Shown here piece by piece: positions 52,255 through 61,906 of a DNA stretch of 64,000 bases. Origin of the DNA: Actinoplanes oblitus (GTDB taxonomy: Bacteria > Actinomycetota > Actinomycetes > Mycobacteriales > Micromonosporaceae); the NCBI RefSeq assembly GCF_030252345.1, contig NZ_CP126980.1, positions 1,689,501-1,753,500 of the forward strand, read 5' to 3'. Under the pieces are notes generated by a model. That model saw only the letters and a list, made by a program, of their open reading frames with translations, was not told where the DNA came from and did no database searches. The stretch's first letter is position 1; each line of letters starts with the position of its first letter. The translations under genes were made by a program, and so were the position numbers.

Positions 52255-52321
52255 GCCACGAGCGTAGCCAAACGGCGCGGTGCGTGACACACCGCGCCGT
52301 TGATCGAGACGAAACCGCAGC

Positions 52322-53677
52322 TCAGGGACGCTCGACGTGGGCACCGAGGGCGGCCAGCTTGGCCTCGAAGTCCTCGTAGCCCCGCTTGATCAGGTTGACG
52401 CCGTAGACCCGCGAGGTGCCCTCGGCGGCCAGCGCCGCGATCAGGTGCGCGAAGCCGGCCCGCAGGTCCGGGATGACCAGGTCGGCCGCGTGCAGCTTGG
52501 ACGGGCCGGCGATCACCGCGGAGTGCATGAAGTTGCGGCGGCCGAACCGGCACGGGGTGCCGCCGAGGCAGTCCCGGTACACCTGGATGGTGGCACCCAT
52601 CGTGTTGAGCGCCTCGGTGTAGCCGAGCCGCTGCTCGTACACCGTCTCGTGCATGATCGAGATGCCGCGCGCCTGGGTCAGCGCGACCACCAGGGGCTGC
52701 TGCCAGTCGGTCATGAAGCCGGGGTGTACGTCGGTCTCCAGCGCCACGGCCCGGAGCTCGCCGCCCGGGTGCCAGAACTTGATGCCGCCCTCGGCGCCGG
52801 TGACGCCGTCGCGGGCCACCCGGTCGTCGGTGATCTTCAGCTCGCCGCCGATGTTCCGGTAGACGTTCAGGAACGTCATCATGTCGGCCTGGCGGGCGCC
52901 GATCACCTCGATCTCGCCGCGGGTGGCGAGCGCGGCGGCGGCCCAGCTGGCGGCCTCGATCCGGTCCGGGATCGGCTTGTGCTCGTAGCCGTAGAGTTTC
53001 GGCACGCCCTGGATCTCGATGACCCGGTCGGTGTGCACCGTGATGATCGCGCCCATCTTCTGCAGGACGCAGATCAGGTCGATGATCTCCGGCTCGATCG
53101 CGGCGTTGCGCAGCTCGGTGACGCCCTCCGCGCGCACCGCGGTGAGCAGCACCTGCTCGGTGGCCCCGACGCTCGGGTACGGCAGCTCCAGCTTGGCGCC
53201 GTGCAACCCGTTCGGCGCGCTCAGGTGCATGCCCTCGGGGGTCTTGTCGACCACCGCGCCGAACTCGCGCAGCGCCTTGATGTGGAAGTCGATCGGGCGC
53301 GGCCCGATGTGGCAGCCACCCAGGTCCGGGATGAACGCGTGGCCGAGCCGGTGCAGCAGCGGGCCGCAGAGCAGGATCGGGATCCGGCTCGAGCCGGCGT
53401 GCACGTTGATCTCGTCGGTGCTGGCGCTCTCCACGTTCGTGGGGTCCATGACGAGCTCGCCGTCCTCGGCGCCGTCGCTCACCTTGACCCCGTGGAGCCC
53501 GAGCAGGCCGCGGACGACCTCGACGTCGCGAATCCGCGGCACGTCGAACAGGCGGCTCGGTGACTCGCCCAGCAGGGCGGCGACCATCGCCTTGGAGACC
53601 AGGTTCTTGGCGCCACGGACCCGGATCTGTCCTTGCAGCGGCGTACCGCCGTGCACGATCAGGACATCGTCGGTCAA
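52322..53677 (-). CDS. murA: UDP-N-acetylglucosamine 1-carboxyvinyltransferase
   Basis: 451 residues. MurA adds enolpyruvate to UDP-GlcNAc, the first committed step of peptidoglycan synthesis. K24-N25 (RGAKNLVSKA) and the active-site Cys122 in LGGCHIGPRP are present; Cys here is the residue fosfomycin alkylates, and mycobacteria have Asp instead. The protein is longer than the ~420-residue norm, with an insertion around WHPGGELRAVALETDVHPGF, so it could be a divergent paralogue. The start is TTG at 53677 with GGAGG 5 nt upstream. Confidence 0.92.
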   Translation of the reverse strand: MTDDVLIVHGGTPLQGQIRVRGAKNLVSKAMVAALLGESPSRLFDVPRIRDVEVVRGLLGLHGVKVSDGAEDGELVMDPTNVESASTDEINVHAGSSRIPILLCGPLLHRLGHAFIPDLGGCHIGPRPIDFHIKALREFGAVVDKTPEGMHLSAPNGLHGAKLELPYPSVGATEQVLLTAVRAEGVTELRNAAIEPEIIDLICVLQKMGAIITVHTDRVIEIQGVPKLYGYEHKPIPDRIEAASWAAAALATRGEIEVIGARQADMMTFLNVYRNIGGELKITDDRVARDGVTGAEGGIKFWHPGGELRAVALETDVHPGFMTDWQQPLVVALTQARGISIMHETVYEQRLGYTEALNTMGATIQVYRDCLGGTPCRFGRRNFMHSAVIAGPSKLHAADLVIPDLRAGFAHLIAALAAEGTSRVYGVNLIKRGYEDFEAKLAALGAHVERP

Positions 53678-53816
53678 CGTAACCTCCAGCCGGCGGGCGT
53701 GTAGCGCCCGGTGATCGAGGGGCAGGCAACTCGGGCGGGGGTACCCGATTCTGCAACCGGGGAAGCATAGCGCTGAGTGACAAGTACGCCAGTCGTAGCG
53801 CGGCCGAGAAAACGTA

Positions 53817-53858
53817 GTAGCCGGGCAATCACCCTCCGAGGTGAAATCTCCCGGCTAC
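53817..53858 (-). terminator. Terminator of nadA
   Basis: GTAGCCGGG (53817-53825) pairs with CCCGGCTAC (53850-53858), with a nested TCACC/GGTGA stem inside. On the minus strand it is followed by TACTACGTTTTCTC, a short U-tract. It lies 6 nt after the nadA stop. Confidence 0.85.
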
Positions 53859-53864
53859 ACAGCG

Positions 53865-55043
53865 TTACGGAAGGGCGAGCATCTGGTCGAGCGCGACGCG
53901 CGCCTCGTGCGCTGTCTTCTCGTCGACCGTGATCACGTTCGGCACCCGGCCGGCGACCAGCTCCTCCAGCGCCCAGACCAGGTGGGGGAGGTCGATCCGG
54001 TTCATGGTGGAGCAGTAGCAGACCGTCCGGTCGAGGAACATGATCTGCTTGTCCGGGTGGGCCAGGGCCAGCCGGCGCACCAGGTTGAGCTCGGTACCGA
54101 TCGCCCAGGCCGAACCGGCGGGCGCGGCGTCCAGCGCCTTGATGATGTACTCGGTCGAACCGACGTAGTCGGCGGCGCGCACCACCTCGTGCCGGCACTC
54201 CGGGTGGACCAGCACGTTCACCCCGGGGACCCGCTCGCGGACGTCGCGGACGCTGTCCAGGGTGAAGCGGCCGTGCACCGAGCAGTGCCCGCGCCAGAGG
54301 ATCATCCGCGCGTCCCGCAGCTGCTCGTCGGTCAGGCCGCCGTGCGGCTTGTGCGGGTCGTAGAGGACACAGTCGTCCAGGTCGAAGCCCATCTCCAGCA
54401 CCGCGGTGTTGCGGCCCAGGTGCTGGTCGGGCAGGAAGAACACCTTCGAACCCTGTTCGAACGACCAGGTCAGGGCGCGCTTGGCGTTCGACGAGGTGCA
54501 CACCACACCCTTGTTGCGGCCGACGAAGCCCTTGATGTCGGCCGACGAGTTCATGTACGTCACCGGGACGATGTCGCCGGCGATGCCGAGATCCTGGAAG
54601 TGCTCCCAGGCCGTCTCGACCTGGCCGAGCACCGCCATGTCGGCCATCGAACAGCCGGCCGCGAGGTCCGGAAGGATGACTTGCTGCTCCGGTTTGGTCA
54701 GGATGTCAGCGCTCTCGGCCATGAAGTGCACGCCGCAGAAGACGATGAACTCCGCCTCCGGCCGGGCCGCGGCCTGCTGGGCCAGCTTGAACGAGTCGCC
54801 GGTGACATCGGCGAACTGGATCACCTCGTCACGCTGGTAGTGGTGCCCCAGCACGAACACCCGGTCACCGAGCGCGGCCTTGGCCGCCGTGGCGCGGGCG
54901 ACCAGGTCGGGGTCGCTGGGAGCCGGCAGGTCGCCGGGGCAGTCCACGCCCCGCTCGCTGGCCGGGTCGCTGCCCTTGCCGAGAAGCAGCAGCGCGACAG
55001 GGGTGTTTCCGGGTTCGGTCCAGGTCGACGTCACGCCAAACAT
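53865..55043 (-). CDS. nadA: Quinolinate synthase A
   Basis: 392-residue [4Fe-4S] enzyme that condenses iminoaspartate with dihydroxyacetone phosphate in NAD synthesis. It has the VLGHHYQRDEV motif, cysteine-containing blocks IVFCGVHFMAE, ILPDLAAGCSMAD, HPECRHEV and CYCSTMNR, of which three supply the cluster ligands, and MNSSADIKGF. Length and order match the long actinobacterial form. nadB and nadC, its usual partners, are not in the window. Divergent from the glycerate kinase gene, with 60 bp between. Confidence 0.96.
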   Translation of the reverse strand: MFGVTSTWTEPGNTPVALLLLGKGSDPASERGVDCPGDLPAPSDPDLVARATAAKAALGDRVFVLGHHYQRDEVIQFADVTGDSFKLAQQAAARPEAEFIVFCGVHFMAESADILTKPEQQVILPDLAAGCSMADMAVLGQVETAWEHFQDLGIAGDIVPVTYMNSSADIKGFVGRNKGVVCTSSNAKRALTWSFEQGSKVFFLPDQHLGRNTAVLEMGFDLDDCVLYDPHKPHGGLTDEQLRDARMILWRGHCSVHGRFTLDSVRDVRERVPGVNVLVHPECRHEVVRAADYVGSTEYIIKALDAAPAGSAWAIGTELNLVRRLALAHPDKQIMFLDRTVCYCSTMNRIDLPHLVWALEELVAGRVPNVITVDEKTAHEARVALDQMLALP

Positions 55044-55103
55044 GGTTGCACAGGGCGTGGGACGGTAGCTGCGGGCGCCGAGGTGGCCTGCCACACTCCT
55101 GGG

Positions 55104-56210
55104 GTGCGCGTACTGATCTGTCCGGACAAGTTCGCCGGCACCCTTTCCGCCCCCGAGGTCGCCCAGGCGGTCGCCGACGGCTGGGCCGTCCCCTCCGACG
55201 AGCTGGTGCGGCGCCCGATCGCCGACGGCGGGCCCGGCTTCGTCGAGGTGCTGGCCACCGCGCTGAACGGGCAGCGGATCCCGGTGCGCACCGTCGACCC
55301 GCTGGGCCGGCCGGCCTCCGGCGAGATCCTCTACGCGAACGGCATCGCCTACATCGAGAGCGCCCAGGCCTGCGGCCTGCACTTGCTGACCGCGCCGGAG
55401 CGGGACCCCAACAAGACTTCTTCGTACGGCCTGGGCCTGCTCCTCGCCGCCGCGGTGGAGACCGGCGCCACCCAGGTGGTGATCGGCCTCGGCGGCTCCG
55501 CGGTCAACGACGCCGGAGCCGGCATGCTGGCCGCGCTCGGTGCCGGCCCGGTCGACGTGGCCGGTTACGCGCTGCCCTACGGCGGCGCCCCGCTGATCAC
55601 CGCCACCGCCCTGGCCGGCGTCCCGCAACTGCGCCAGGTGGCCCTGGTCGCCGCTACCGACGTGGACAACCCGCTGACCGGCCTGCACGGGGCCAGCAGC
55701 GTCTTCGGCCCGCAGAAGGGCGCCGGCCGGGAGGACGTGCTCCGGCTCGACGCCGCCCTGGAGCACTTCGCCGGCGTACTGGAGAAGGCCTTCGGGGTGG
55801 ACGACCTGGCGGCCCGGCCGGGAGCCGGCGCGGCCGGCGGTCTGGGGGCCGCGCTGATCGCCCTCGGTGCCCGGGTGACCTCCGGGATCGGCCTGGTCAG
55901 CGACCTGATCGGGCTGGACCGGGAGCTGGACGCGGCGGATCTGGTGATCACCGGCGAGGGCAGTTTCGACCACCAGTCGCTGCGCGGCAAGGTGGTGGCC
56001 GGGATCGCCGGCGGCGCCCGCGACCGGGGCCTGCCGTGCGTGGTGCTGGCCGGGCGCAACGAGACCGGGCACCGGGAGGCGTCGGCGGCCGGCGTGACCG
56101 AGACGCACACCCTTGTCGAACATTTCGGTTCGGTCGAGAAAGCGATGGCCGAACCCGCCCGCGGCCTGCGAGAACTCAGTGAGCGCCTGTCGCGCCAGTG
56201 GTCGAGGTGA
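55104..56210 (+). CDS. Glycerate kinase
   Basis: 368 residues, GlxK/GarK (type I) family, phosphorylating D-glycerate. Family signatures: LICPDKFAGTLSAPEVAQAVADGW, PIADGGPGFVEVL, VIGLGGSAVNDAGAGMLAALG, DVDNPLTGLHGASSVFGPQKGA and DLVITGEGSFDHQSL. Usual DGGEGT reads DGGPGF here. GTG 55104 is a few bases after GGGG and may be leaderless. Its place beside erpA and adoK matches the mycobacterial order. Confidence 0.94.
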   Translation: MRVLICPDKFAGTLSAPEVAQAVADGWAVPSDELVRRPIADGGPGFVEVLATALNGQRIPVRTVDPLGRPASGEILYANGIAYIESAQACGLHLLTAPERDPNKTSSYGLGLLLAAAVETGATQVVIGLGGSAVNDAGAGMLAALGAGPVDVAGYALPYGGAPLITATALAGVPQLRQVALVAATDVDNPLTGLHGASSVFGPQKGAGREDVLRLDAALEHFAGVLEKAFGVDDLAARPGAGAAGGLGAALIALGARVTSGIGLVSDLIGLDRELDAADLVITGEGSFDHQSLRGKVVAGIAGGARDRGLPCVVLAGRNETGHREASAAGVTETHTLVEHFGSVEKAMAEPARGLRELSERLSRQWSR

Positions 56211-56337
56211 TCTGCGTCCGACCCGGATTGGGAATCTCCGGGATTGGAGTTAGCGTTGGCTGGTACGGCACATGACTGGGTTTACCCGTGGCGGAAAACC
56301 CAGGCTCAATCGCGTTGAACCTGGCAGGGAGATCCTA

Positions 56338-56706
56338 GTGACCACTGAAGCGCACACCGAGTCGACCGAGGCGAGCGCCCCGACCGGCGTCATCCTGACC
56401 GACGTCGCGGCTGTGAAGGTCAAGGCCCTGATCGAGCAGGAAGGGCGCGACGACCTGCGCCTGCGCATCGCCGTACAGCCCGGTGGCTGCTCCGGCCTGC
56501 GCTACCAGCTCTTCTTCGACGAGCGTTCGCTCGACGGCGACGTCGTCAACGACTTCGGCGGCGTCGAGGTCGTGGTGGACCGGATGTCCGCGCCTTACCT
56601 GGCGGGCGCCACCATCGACTTCGCGGACCGGATCGACGCGCAGGGCTTCACCATCGACAACCCGAACGCGCAGAACTCCTGCGCCTGCGGTGACTCGTTC
56701 CACTGA
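56338..56706 (+). CDS. erpA: A-type iron-sulfur cluster carrier, ErpA/IscA family
   Basis: 122 residues. The three conserved cysteines are present in GGCSG and CACGDSF, the Fe-S binding set of A-type carriers. It passes clusters to apo-enzymes; LipA and NadA in this window need them. GTG 56338 with GGCAGGGAG upstream. A strong terminator follows. Confidence 0.96.
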   Translation: MTTEAHTESTEASAPTGVILTDVAAVKVKALIEQEGRDDLRLRIAVQPGGCSGLRYQLFFDERSLDGDVVNDFGGVEVVVDRMSAPYLAGATIDFADRIDAQGFTIDNPNAQNSCACGDSFH

Positions 56707-56732
56707 TCGTTTTCGCTGCGAGCAGACTCCGG

Positions 56733-56762
56733 ACAGGCCGTCCCGTTCACGGGACGGCCTGT
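56733..56762 (+). terminator. Terminator of erpA
   Basis: ACAGGCCGTCCCG (56733-56745) pairs perfectly with its complement (56750-56762) around a TTCA loop and is followed by TCTGTGTG. It lies 27 nt after the erpA stop. Confidence 0.88.
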
Positions 56763-56771
56763 TCTGTGTGA

Positions 56772-57802
<1,031 letters not shown>

Positions 57803-57803
<1 letters not shown>

Positions 57804-58303
57804 TGGTCCTCGCGGTCTTCGCCGGGCTGCCCGGAGTCGGCAAGAGCACACTCGCCGCCGCGGTCGCCACCGAGCTGCCCGCGGCGGTGCTCGCCGTCGA
57901 CACCGTCGACTTCGCCCTGCAGCGTTACGCGGTGCACGAGTCCCGCCCCGGCTACGCGGCCTACGGCGTGGTCGCCGCCCTGGCCGAGGAGCAACTCAGG
58001 ATCGGCCACCACGTGATCATCGACGCGGTGAGCCCGGTCAAGGCGGCCCGGGACCTCTGGGTCGACCTGGCCGAGCGGATGGCGGTGCCGCTGCGCGTGG
58101 TCGAGGTGCTCTGCGGCGACGACGCGGAGCACCGCCGCCGCGTCGAGTCCCGGTACGCCGCCCGCGACCACGACGGCGTCCCGGACTGGGTGCGCGTCCT
58201 GGAACGCCAGTCGGAGTACGAGCCGTACCTCGGTCCCCGCCTGGTCGTCGACACCCACCTGGCCAAGGACCCGGTCCCGCAGGTCGTGTCGTACCTCAGA
58301 TGA
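57803..58303 (+). CDS. P-loop kinase-like AAA protein
   Basis: 166 residues with Walker A GLPGVGKSTLA at the N-terminus, an Asp-Thr-Val-Asp pair after strand 2 (VDTVDFALQ), VIIDAVSPVKAARD and a late RRRVESRYAARDHD lid-like segment. It resembles the small kinases related to chloramphenicol phosphotransferase and gluconate kinase (AAA_33). Substrate unknown. Coupled to adoK by a 1-nt overlap; convergent with tusA, overlapping it by 8 nt. Confidence 0.82.
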
Positions 58304-58505
58304 CCCGGCGCACGTCGAACCGCTGGCCGTGGCCGGCGACGAACTCCTGCCCCTTCAGGCGGCACCAGGCGGGAATGTCGTTGGCCGCGGCCGGGTCGTC
58401 GGCCAGCACCCGGACGATCTCGCCGATCGCCACCCCGGGCATGGCCTTGGCCAGCTTGATGATCGGCAGCGGGCACTTCTGTCCCCGGCAGTCGAGCGTG
58501 ATCAG
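58296..58505 (-). CDS. TusA-family sulfurtransferase, apparent CTG start
   Basis: 69 residues reading LITLDCRGQKCPLPIIKLA from the first codon. The CPxP motif (CPLP) with its sulfur-carrying Cys defines the TusA/SirA family. No ATG, GTG or TTG is near the family N-terminus; CTG at 58505 overlaps the stop of the desulfurase gene (CTGA) and has GGAGG (58513-58517) exactly 7 nt upstream. I read this as a CTG start with translational coupling. It would receive persulfide sulfur from the neighbouring NifS-like enzyme. Confidence 0.82.
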   Translation of the reverse strand: MITLDCRGQKCPLPIIKLAKAMPGVAIGEIVRVLADDPAAANDIPAWCRLKGQEFVAGHGQRFDVRRVI

Positions 58506-59638
58506 AGTCCGGCCTCCGTCCGCAGGTCCGCCACGATCTCCGGCAGCACCGCCAGGAAGCGCTCGACGTCCGCCTCGGTGATCCCGCGGTGCAGCGACAC
58601 CCGCACGTTGCCGTGGCTGAGCACACCCATCGCCTCCAGCACGTGACTCGGCCGCAGCGTCGACGAGGTGCACGAGGAACCCGACGAGACGGCGAACCCG
58701 CGCCGGTCCAGGGCGTGCAGCAGCGCCTCGCCGTCCACGTAGAGACAGCTGAAGGTGACCAGGTGCGGGAGCCGCTCGACCGGGTCGCCGACGATCTCCA
58801 CGTCCGGCACGGTGGCGGCCACCCGATCCCGGATCCGGTCCACCAGGGCGCTCAGGCGTACCGCCTCGGCCCGCGCCTCGGCCGTCACCGCGCGCAGGCT
58901 CGCCGCCGCGGCCACGATCGCCGGCAGATCGGCGGCCCCCGGCGGCCGGGGGCGATAAAGATCATCCTGTGGGGCCGGTGAGATCCATCGCACTCCTTTG
59001 CGGACCACCAGCACGCCGACGCCCGGCGGGCCACCCCACTTGTGCGCGCTGGCGCTGAGCAGCGACCAGCCCGGCGGCACCGGGGTGCGGCCGATCGACG
59101 GAGCGGCGTCGACGAACAGGGGTACCCCGGAGGCGGCGCAGTATTCCGCGGCGGCGGCCACCGGCTGAATCGTGCCCACCTCGTGGCTGGCGCTGATCAG
59201 GCTGGCCAGGGCCACCCCGGGAGCGGCCACCGCGGTCGCCCAGGCAGCCAGGTCGAGCCGGCCGAGCCGGTCCACTCGCACCTCACGGGCCTCGGCTGTC
59301 CCGGCGGCGTGCAGCACAGTGGAGTGCTCGATCGCCGAGTGGACCAGGACCGACCCGGCACGCCGGCGCCCGGCCAGGCCGCCGAGCACCGCGGCCTGCG
59401 CCGCGGCGGTGCCGGAGGGCCAGAAGGAGAGCTCGTCCGGGCGTACCCCCAACAGCTCCGCGACCGCGGCGGACGCCGCCTCCTGCAGCTGCTGGGCCCG
59501 CCGGCCCGCCGCGTAGAGGCGGGCCGGGTCGGCCCAGCCGTCGGCGAGTGCCGCGAGCAACGCCTCCCGGGCCACCGGGTGCAGCGGCGCCGCGCTGGCA
59601 GCGTCCAGGTAGACGGGCGGATCGCCTGTGTAATCCAC
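58502..59638 (-). CDS. NifS-like cysteine desulfurase
   Basis: 378-residue PLP enzyme. The N-terminus VYLDAASAAPLHPVAREAL is typical; the PLP lysine is in SASAHKWGGPPG, and the persulfide Cys in SSGSSCTSSTLRPSHV. The usual NNEIGTIQP block reads SHEVGTIQP. It is shorter than IscS and is coupled to a TusA-type carrier, so it probably feeds a dedicated sulfur relay rather than general cluster assembly (inference). GTG 59638; no strong ribosome site. Confidence 0.9.
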   Translation of the reverse strand: MDYTGDPPVYLDAASAAPLHPVAREALLAALADGWADPARLYAAGRRAQQLQEAASAAVAELLGVRPDELSFWPSGTAAAQAAVLGGLAGRRRAGSVLVHSAIEHSTVLHAAGTAEAREVRVDRLGRLDLAAWATAVAAPGVALASLISASHEVGTIQPVAAAAEYCAASGVPLFVDAAPSIGRTPVPPGWSLLSASAHKWGGPPGVGVLVVRKGVRWISPAPQDDLYRPRPPGAADLPAIVAAAASLRAVTAEARAEAVRLSALVDRIRDRVAATVPDVEIVGDPVERLPHLVTFSCLYVDGEALLHALDRRGFAVSSGSSCTSSTLRPSHVLEAMGVLSHGNVRVSLHRGITEADVERFLAVLPEIVADLRTEAGL

Positions 59639-59804
59639 AAGGGGAACGGTATCGTCCGGTTGTCTGGAGATTTTTCGGAGGCGGGCGAACGCCCCCCGGT
59701 GACGGGCGGCCCGGTCCTGGTCGAGTAGTGTGCGACCGTCGGTGAGCCTTGCCGCCCGGTGTCCGATTTCGGGCGGGGCGGCGCTGCTAAGGAGGCAGAA
59801 GCAG

Positions 59805-60734
59805 GTGGGCGCAAGGAGTTCGGCCACAAGGCCGCGGGCACTTGGCCGGGCGGCCGGGCTGGGTCTCGGCGGCGCGACGCTGCTGGCGCTGCTCGCGGGG
59901 TGCTCGGTGGAGGACGTCGGGAGCAAGTTCGGCCACTTCGGATGGCCGGGTCCGGGCATCAGCCTGCAGGCGCACAAGATGTACGACCTGTGGATCGCCT
60001 CGACGATCGCGGCGCTGGTCGTCGGCATCGGCGTCTGGGGCCTGATCTTCTGGTGCGTGATCCGGTACCGCAAGCGCGGCGACGAGCTGCCCGTGCAGAC
60101 CCGGTTCAACATGCCGATGGAGGTCCTCTACACGGTCACCCCGGTGCTGATCGTCGCGGTGCTCTTCTACTACACCGCGATCGTGCAGACCGACGTGGAC
60201 AAGGTGTCGAAGAACCCGGACCAGATCGTCCAGATCACCGCGTTCAAGTGGAACTGGGAGTTCGAGTACCGGGACGGCATGGGCGAGGACGCGAACACCG
60301 TCGCGTCGACGATCGGCTCGTCGGACGTCATCCCGTCGCTGGTCCTGCCGGTCGGCAAGAAGATCCGCTTCGAGGAGACCAGCAAGGACGTCATCCACTC
60401 GTTCTGGGTGCCGGAGCTGCTGTTCAAGCGCGACGTCATGCCGGGCAACGTGCGCAACGTCTTCGAGGTCACCCTCGACAAGACCGGTCACTACGTCGGC
60501 CGGTGCGCCGAGCTGTGCGGCACCTACCACGCGTTCATGAACTTCGAGCTGGTGGTTGTGACGCCGGAGAAGTTCGACCAGTTCCTGGCGGCCAAGAAGG
60601 CCGGTCAGTCGACGCCGCAGGCGCTCACCACGATCGGCGAGCCGGCCTTCGCGACGACGACGAAACCGTTCGACACCCGTCGCGGGACCCACTCCTGGAA
60701 CCAGGGTGGCGACACCGTCGCCGCGGGGAAGTAG
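59805..60734 (+). CDS. ctaC: Cytochrome c oxidase subunit II
   Basis: 309 residues from GTG 59805, with AAGGAGG upstream. A lipoprotein signal peptide ends in the lipobox LLAGC. Two membrane helices follow (IASTIAALVVGIGVWGLIFW and EVLYTVTPVLIVAVLFYYTAI). The CuA ligands are present: His in VIHSFWVPELLF, Cys-x3-Cys in CAELCGTYHAFM. The FKWNWEFEY aromatic patch for electron entry is also seen. Works in the terminal oxidase of the cytochrome bcc-aa3 supercomplex. Confidence 0.97.
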   Translation: MGARSSATRPRALGRAAGLGLGGATLLALLAGCSVEDVGSKFGHFGWPGPGISLQAHKMYDLWIASTIAALVVGIGVWGLIFWCVIRYRKRGDELPVQTRFNMPMEVLYTVTPVLIVAVLFYYTAIVQTDVDKVSKNPDQIVQITAFKWNWEFEYRDGMGEDANTVASTIGSSDVIPSLVLPVGKKIRFEETSKDVIHSFWVPELLFKRDVMPGNVRNVFEVTLDKTGHYVGRCAELCGTYHAFMNFELVVVTPEKFDQFLAAKKAGQSTPQALTTIGEPAFATTTKPFDTRRGTHSWNQGGDTVAAGK

Positions 60735-60743
60735 GGATTTGAC

Positions 60744-61169
60744 ATGAGGACCGAGTACAAGATCTTCATGGGCGTGGCCCTGTTCCTGTTCGGCGCGGCC
60801 ACCGTCTACGGCTTCTACACCAAGGGCACCGGCGACCACACCGAGTGGGTGGGCACCGTCGCGCTGATCCTTTCCGGACTGCTCTGCTCGATGTGCGGTG
60901 GCTTCTTCTGGTTCGTCGCCCGCCGCATCGACCTGCGCCCGGAGGACCGTGAGGACGGCGAGATCGCCGAGGGCGCCGGCGAGCTGGGCTTCTTCAGCCC
61001 GGGCAGCTACTGGCCGTTCGGCATCGCGCTCTCCGCGGCGATCGCCGGCATGGGCCTGGTCTTCTGGATGTGGTGGCTGCTCGCGGCCGGCCTGGTCATG
61101 GTCATCCTGAGCGCCTGCGGGATGCTCTTCGAGTACTACTCCAGCACCCGCCAGCCCGCCGAGCACTGA
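60744..61169 (+). CDS. ctaF: Cytochrome c oxidase subunit IV (CtaF)
   Basis: 141 residues with four membrane helices, the actinobacterial subunit IV type (MRTEYKIFMGVALFLFGAATVYG; LILSGLLCSMCGGFFWFV; PFGIALSAAIAGMGLVFWMW). The central ARRIDLRPEDREDGEIAEGAGELGFFSPGSYWP loop, given by residues about 54-87, is the best-conserved part. Lies 9 nt after ctaC and shares its operon. A long terminator follows. Confidence 0.96.
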   Translation: MRTEYKIFMGVALFLFGAATVYGFYTKGTGDHTEWVGTVALILSGLLCSMCGGFFWFVARRIDLRPEDREDGEIAEGAGELGFFSPGSYWPFGIALSAAIAGMGLVFWMWWLLAAGLVMVILSACGMLFEYYSSTRQPAEH

Positions 61170-61191
61170 CCGCCAGGTCCGCTCGACTCAC

Positions 61192-61226
61192 GAAAGCCCG
61201 CACCTCTCCGGGAGGTGCGGGCTTTC
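61192..61226 (+). terminator. Terminator of ctaC-ctaF
   Basis: Perfect 15-bp stem GAAAGCCCGCACCTC (61192-61206) with 61212-61226 and a 5-nt loop; the 3' side ends CTTTC-TGTT. Located 22 nt after the ctaF stop. Confidence 0.92.
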
Positions 61227-61348
61227 TGTTCGCCATTTTCCGGTACGACCTGGGGCTGCCCCAACCGCAGCCACGCCGCCCACGCCAACCCGCGAGGCGG
61301 TCCCACCCGGGGCCGACCAGCGACCCACGGGTGTGTCCCGGGTCCGGG

Positions 61349-61558
61349 TCAGGCGGCGGCGGTGCGCTGCTGCGGGGCGATCCGGCGCGGGGACCTGGGC
61401 TCCAGCCACAGGTGCACGACGATCGGGGCGATCACCTCGGCCGCGCCGCAGCGGGTGCAGACCAGCTCGGGGCAGTCGTCGTGCCCGTCGTCGCAGGGCG
61501 GCGTCTCGAACAGCATGTCGCCGTCGCAGATGACGCAGCGCAGTTCGCGTTCGTCCAC
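61349..61558 (-). CDS. Small Cys-rich zinc-ribbon-like protein
   Basis: 69 residues with CVIC, a single Cys and Cys in CDDGHDDC, and CTRC: two CxxC pairs that could hold a zinc ion. Begins MDERELRCVICDGDMLFETPP; the C-terminus is basic. ATG 61558 has AAGGAG upstream. It resembles small conserved actinobacterial proteins near trpD/ctaF; function unknown. Confidence 0.82.
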   Translation of the reverse strand: MDERELRCVICDGDMLFETPPCDDGHDDCPELVCTRCGAAEVIAPIVVHLWLEPRSPRRIAPQQRTAAA

Positions 61559-61906
61559 GGGTGTCTCCTTCGTGCGGAAGGTGGGATTACCCGAATGTCA
61601 TTCAGACGCTGTCACGTCTACCGCATGATGCCGAGCATTGCCAGCGGCGTGTTGCAGTCTTTTTCCGGATTTTTCAGCAGGTAGTGCCGTTTCGCCGCCT
61701 GGCCGGCAAGCGGGAGAGCGGGCTCCGGCCCGCCCCGCGCGATCGCTGACCGAGCCTGCCGCACAGTCCCAGCATGGCGCGAGGTGCCGGCCGGCCGGTC
61801 CTGCGCGCGGTGCCAGCCAGGACCGCGAGCGCGGTGCGGCGGGGAGGGTGCTGGGCGTCGCGGGGTGGCCCACGGCGGGGTGCCCTGGGCGTACCGTAAG
61901 CGGGTT
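61559..61906. other. Intergenic region, no gene seen
   Basis: 348 bp between the Cys-rich protein gene and the trpD stop. It should include the promoter of the former (near 61565-61620). The section CAGTCTTTTTCCGGATTTTTC at 61659-61679 is unusually T-rich for this DNA, but no hairpin pairs with it and no conserved ORF appears on either strand. Confidence 0.5.

Noticed and set aside
53678..53864. Small gene between murA and nadA.
   Set aside because: The stretch is explained by the murA leader and the nadA terminator hairpin; no frame has a ribosome site.
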